Notes under the pieces: model-generated
Databases searched by the model: none
The model's input: the letters and a program-made list of their open reading frames with translations, nothing else
Told to the model about the DNA's origin: nothing
Shown here: positions 13,133 through 14,662 of the stretch, piece after piece
How positions within the stretch are numbered: the stretch's first letter is position 1
Layout of the letters: each line of letters begins with the position of its first letter
Assembly: GCA_016868875.1 (NCBI GenBank)
Contig: VGFN01000024.1
Location: forward strand, 1 to 14,662
Length of the DNA: 14,662 bases
Reading direction: 5' to 3'
Source: Bacteroidota bacterium
GTDB lineage: Bacteria; Bacteroidota; Bacteroidia; UBA7662
Program-made: the position numbers and the translations under genes

Positions 13133-14662
13133 CCCGAGTTTTCGAGGGCTTTGATTTGATCCCTGAGCTTGGCGGCCAGGAGAAAGTCCATGTCTTTGGC
13201 AGCCTGGTTCATTTGTTTACGAAGATCCCGAAGGTTTTGCTTACTCATTACCGCTGATTTCACAAGACTTTGGGGGTTAGACGGCTGCGCCTTCGTTTCG
13301 GAACGAGCCAGGCTTGGCGGATCGGACTCATGCACCAGGGATTGCCCGTAACTGGCTTCGGCTTGCCGTATGTCCAGGAGGGCGCTTTGCTGAATGATCT
13401 CTTCCGGACTTTTGCGGATGCTGCGTGGAATGATGCCGTGCTTCGTGTTATAGGCCATTTGCTTTTCGCGACGGCGATTGCATTCCTTGATGGTGGCATC
13501 CATGGACCCTGTCAGGCGATCTGCATAAAAGATGACTCGACCCTCTTCATGTCTTGCCGCTCGACCAGCCGTTTGGGTAAGGGATTTGTAATTGCGAAGA
13601 AATCCTTCTTTGTCCGCATCCATAATGGCGACCAAGGTAACCTCCGGAAGGTCCAATCCTTCCCGTAATAAATTCACGCCGATCAAAACCTCAATTCGAC
13701 CAAGGCGCAGATCCCTCAGGATTTCAACCCTTTCGAGGGTTTCGACACCGCTGTGCAAATAGGTACACAAAACCCCGGCACGGGTGAGGTATTTGGCCAG
13801 CTCTTCGGCCATTCTTTTGGTCAAGGTGGTGACCAAGACCCTCTGCCCCTTGGACCGTGATTTTTGGATTTCTTCCATCAAGTCATCCACTTGGTTGGAG
13901 ACCGGTCGAATTTCGATGGGAGGGTCCAGAAGGCCGGTAGGGCGAACCAATTGCTCAACAATGACGCCTTGGCTTTGTTGCAACTCAAAATCACCGGGGG
14001 TGGCACTAACGTAAACAACCTGGGGAATAATGTTTTCGAATTCTCCGAAGGTCAATGGCCTGTTATCCAGAGCGGCAGGCAGTCGGAAGCCGTATTCCAC
14101 CAAATTCAATTTACGACTTCGGTCTCCTCCGTACATGGCCCGGACTTGGGGCAAGGTTTGATGGCTTTCATCCACCAACAATAGAAAATCGGAGGGAAAA
14201 TAATCCAACAAACAGAAGGGCCGCTCCCCGGGATTTCGGCGGTCCATGTAACGGGAATAGTTTTCGATCCCCGAACAATACCCGAGCTCGCGGATCATTT
14301 CCACATCGAAGGTAACCCGATCTTCGATGCGCCTGGATTCTTCCATTTTGCCTTCTTCCTTGAAATGCGCCACTTGATGGACCATATCTTGTTGGATTTC
14401 CAAAAGAATATCGCTGAGCTCATGACGTGATGTCACATAATTGGAGGCGGGGAATAGAGCGAGATGATCCAAGGCATCGCCGGTACGCCCACTGACGGGA
14501 TCCAGGTGGTGGTAGGATTGGATGCGATGCCCATGCCAGCTAATTCGGTAAGCATAATCGGTGTAGGCCGGGAAAATATCCATGACCTCGCCCCGGACCC
14601 TGAAGGTTCCGCGGGTCAATTCATGCAGCGCTCGGGAATACATGATGTCCACCAATTGGTTC
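13126..14662 (-). CDS. uvrB: Excinuclease ABC subunit B (UvrB), C-terminal part; gene cut by window edge
   Basis: Damage-verifying helicase-like subunit of nucleotide excision repair. About 511 of roughly 670 residues are present; the frame is open to the right edge (NQLVDIMYSRALHELTRGTF), so the N-terminal Walker A and beta-hairpin lie outside. Visible are the TFRVRGEVMDIFPAY region, motif II LLLVDESHQTLPQVRAMYGG, YGFRLPAALDNRPLTFGEFE, and VYVSATPGDFEL. The C-terminal helicase motifs follow: VLVTTLTKRMAEEL, VLIGVNLLREGLDLPEV and QTAGRAARHEEGRVIFYAD. A longer-than-usual variable linker then leads to the UVR domain (NLRDLRKQMNQAAKDMDFLL) that binds UvrA/UvrC. The stop overlaps the stop of the convergent GIN gene. 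It is a housekeeping gene with no defect visible. Confidence 0.97.
   Translation of the reverse strand, partial: NQLVDIMYSRALHELTRGTFRVRGEVMDIFPAYTDYAYRISWHGHRIQSYHHLDPVSGRTGDALDHLALFPASNYVTSRHELSDILLEIQQDMVHQVAHFKEEGKMEESRRIEDRVTFDVEMIRELGYCSGIENYSRYMDRRNPGERPFCLLDYFPSDFLLLVDESHQTLPQVRAMYGGDRSRKLNLVEYGFRLPAALDNRPLTFGEFENIIPQVVYVSATPGDFELQQSQGVIVEQLVRPTGLLDPPIEIRPVSNQVDDLMEEIQKSRSKGQRVLVTTLTKRMAEELAKYLTRAGVLCTYLHSGVETLERVEILRDLRLGRIEVLIGVNLLREGLDLPEVTLVAIMDADKEGFLRNYKSLTQTAGRAARHEEGRVIFYADRLTGSMDATIKECNRRREKQMAYNTKHGIIPRSIRKSPEEIIQQSALLDIRQAEASYGQSLVHESDPPSLARSETKAQPSNPQSLVKSAVMSKQNLRDLRKQMNQAAKDMDFLLAAKLRDQIKALENSGQ

Noticed and set aside
13270..14315. Several plus-strand open frames opposite uvrB
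   Set aside because: They are shadows of a highly conserved gene read on the other strand, and none has a recognisable motif or start context.
1..14662. CRISPR array, insertion sequence, toxin-antitoxin or defence system
   Set aside because: No regularly spaced repeats, transposase motifs, terminal inverted repeats or recognisable defence domains were seen on either strand.

Overview
The window looks like chromosomal DNA from a member of the Bacteroidota; I cannot place it further. The evidence is a PorV/PorQ-type outer-membrane protein, a UpxY-type (NusG-like) antiterminator, a GIN-domain (DUF2807) surface protein, a Bacteroidota-style GpsA and TolC, and a perfect TTTG-N19-TAnnTTTG promoter of the Bacteroidota sigma-factor type. 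Most genes are moderately GC-rich (about 52-58% in 60-base blocks counted by hand). The left 2.15 kb is about 30-35% GC and the last gene of the plus-strand run about 35-43%.

Positions 1-2150 form an AT-rich accessory segment next to the 3' end of an elongator tRNA-Met gene. It holds two small predicted exported proteins on the minus strand (one with a C-terminal SHOCT-like segment), a 52-residue plus-strand ORF, and the broken 5' end of a paralogue of the second exported gene. That remnant shares a 94-bp ungapped leader plus signal-peptide block with the intact gene. Short dispersed repeats, a 9-bp direct repeat and a hairpin touching the tRNA 3' end fit an integration or rearrangement hotspot, although no recombinase gene is visible.

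Positions 2151-5148 read leftward: promoter, UDP-glucose dehydrogenase, UDP-glucuronate decarboxylase (17-nt overlap), UpxY-type antiterminator, then tRNA-Met. The two enzymes convert UDP-glucose to UDP-glucuronate and then UDP-xylose for polysaccharide synthesis. No glycosyltransferases, flippase or polymerase lie nearby, and the antiterminator is last rather than first.

Positions 5254-13132 read rightward as a tightly spaced run: TolC-type outer-membrane channel, membrane-fusion protein, glycerol-3-phosphate dehydrogenase (GpsA), PorV/PorQ-like outer-membrane protein, NHL-type beta-propeller lipoprotein, and a GIN-domain protein with a predicted C-terminal outer-membrane barrel. Apart from GpsA, which supplies glycerol-3-phosphate for phospholipids, all are envelope proteins. 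The channel and adaptor have no inner-membrane pump beside them. The run meets uvrB (minus strand, cut by the right edge) tail to tail with overlapping stop codons.

No CRISPR array, insertion sequence, phage gene or obvious defence system was found. The most unusual items are the duplicated leader/signal-peptide block beside the tRNA, the promoter-distal UpxY-type gene, and the GIN-barrel fusion next to a PorV-like protein and a propeller lipoprotein.
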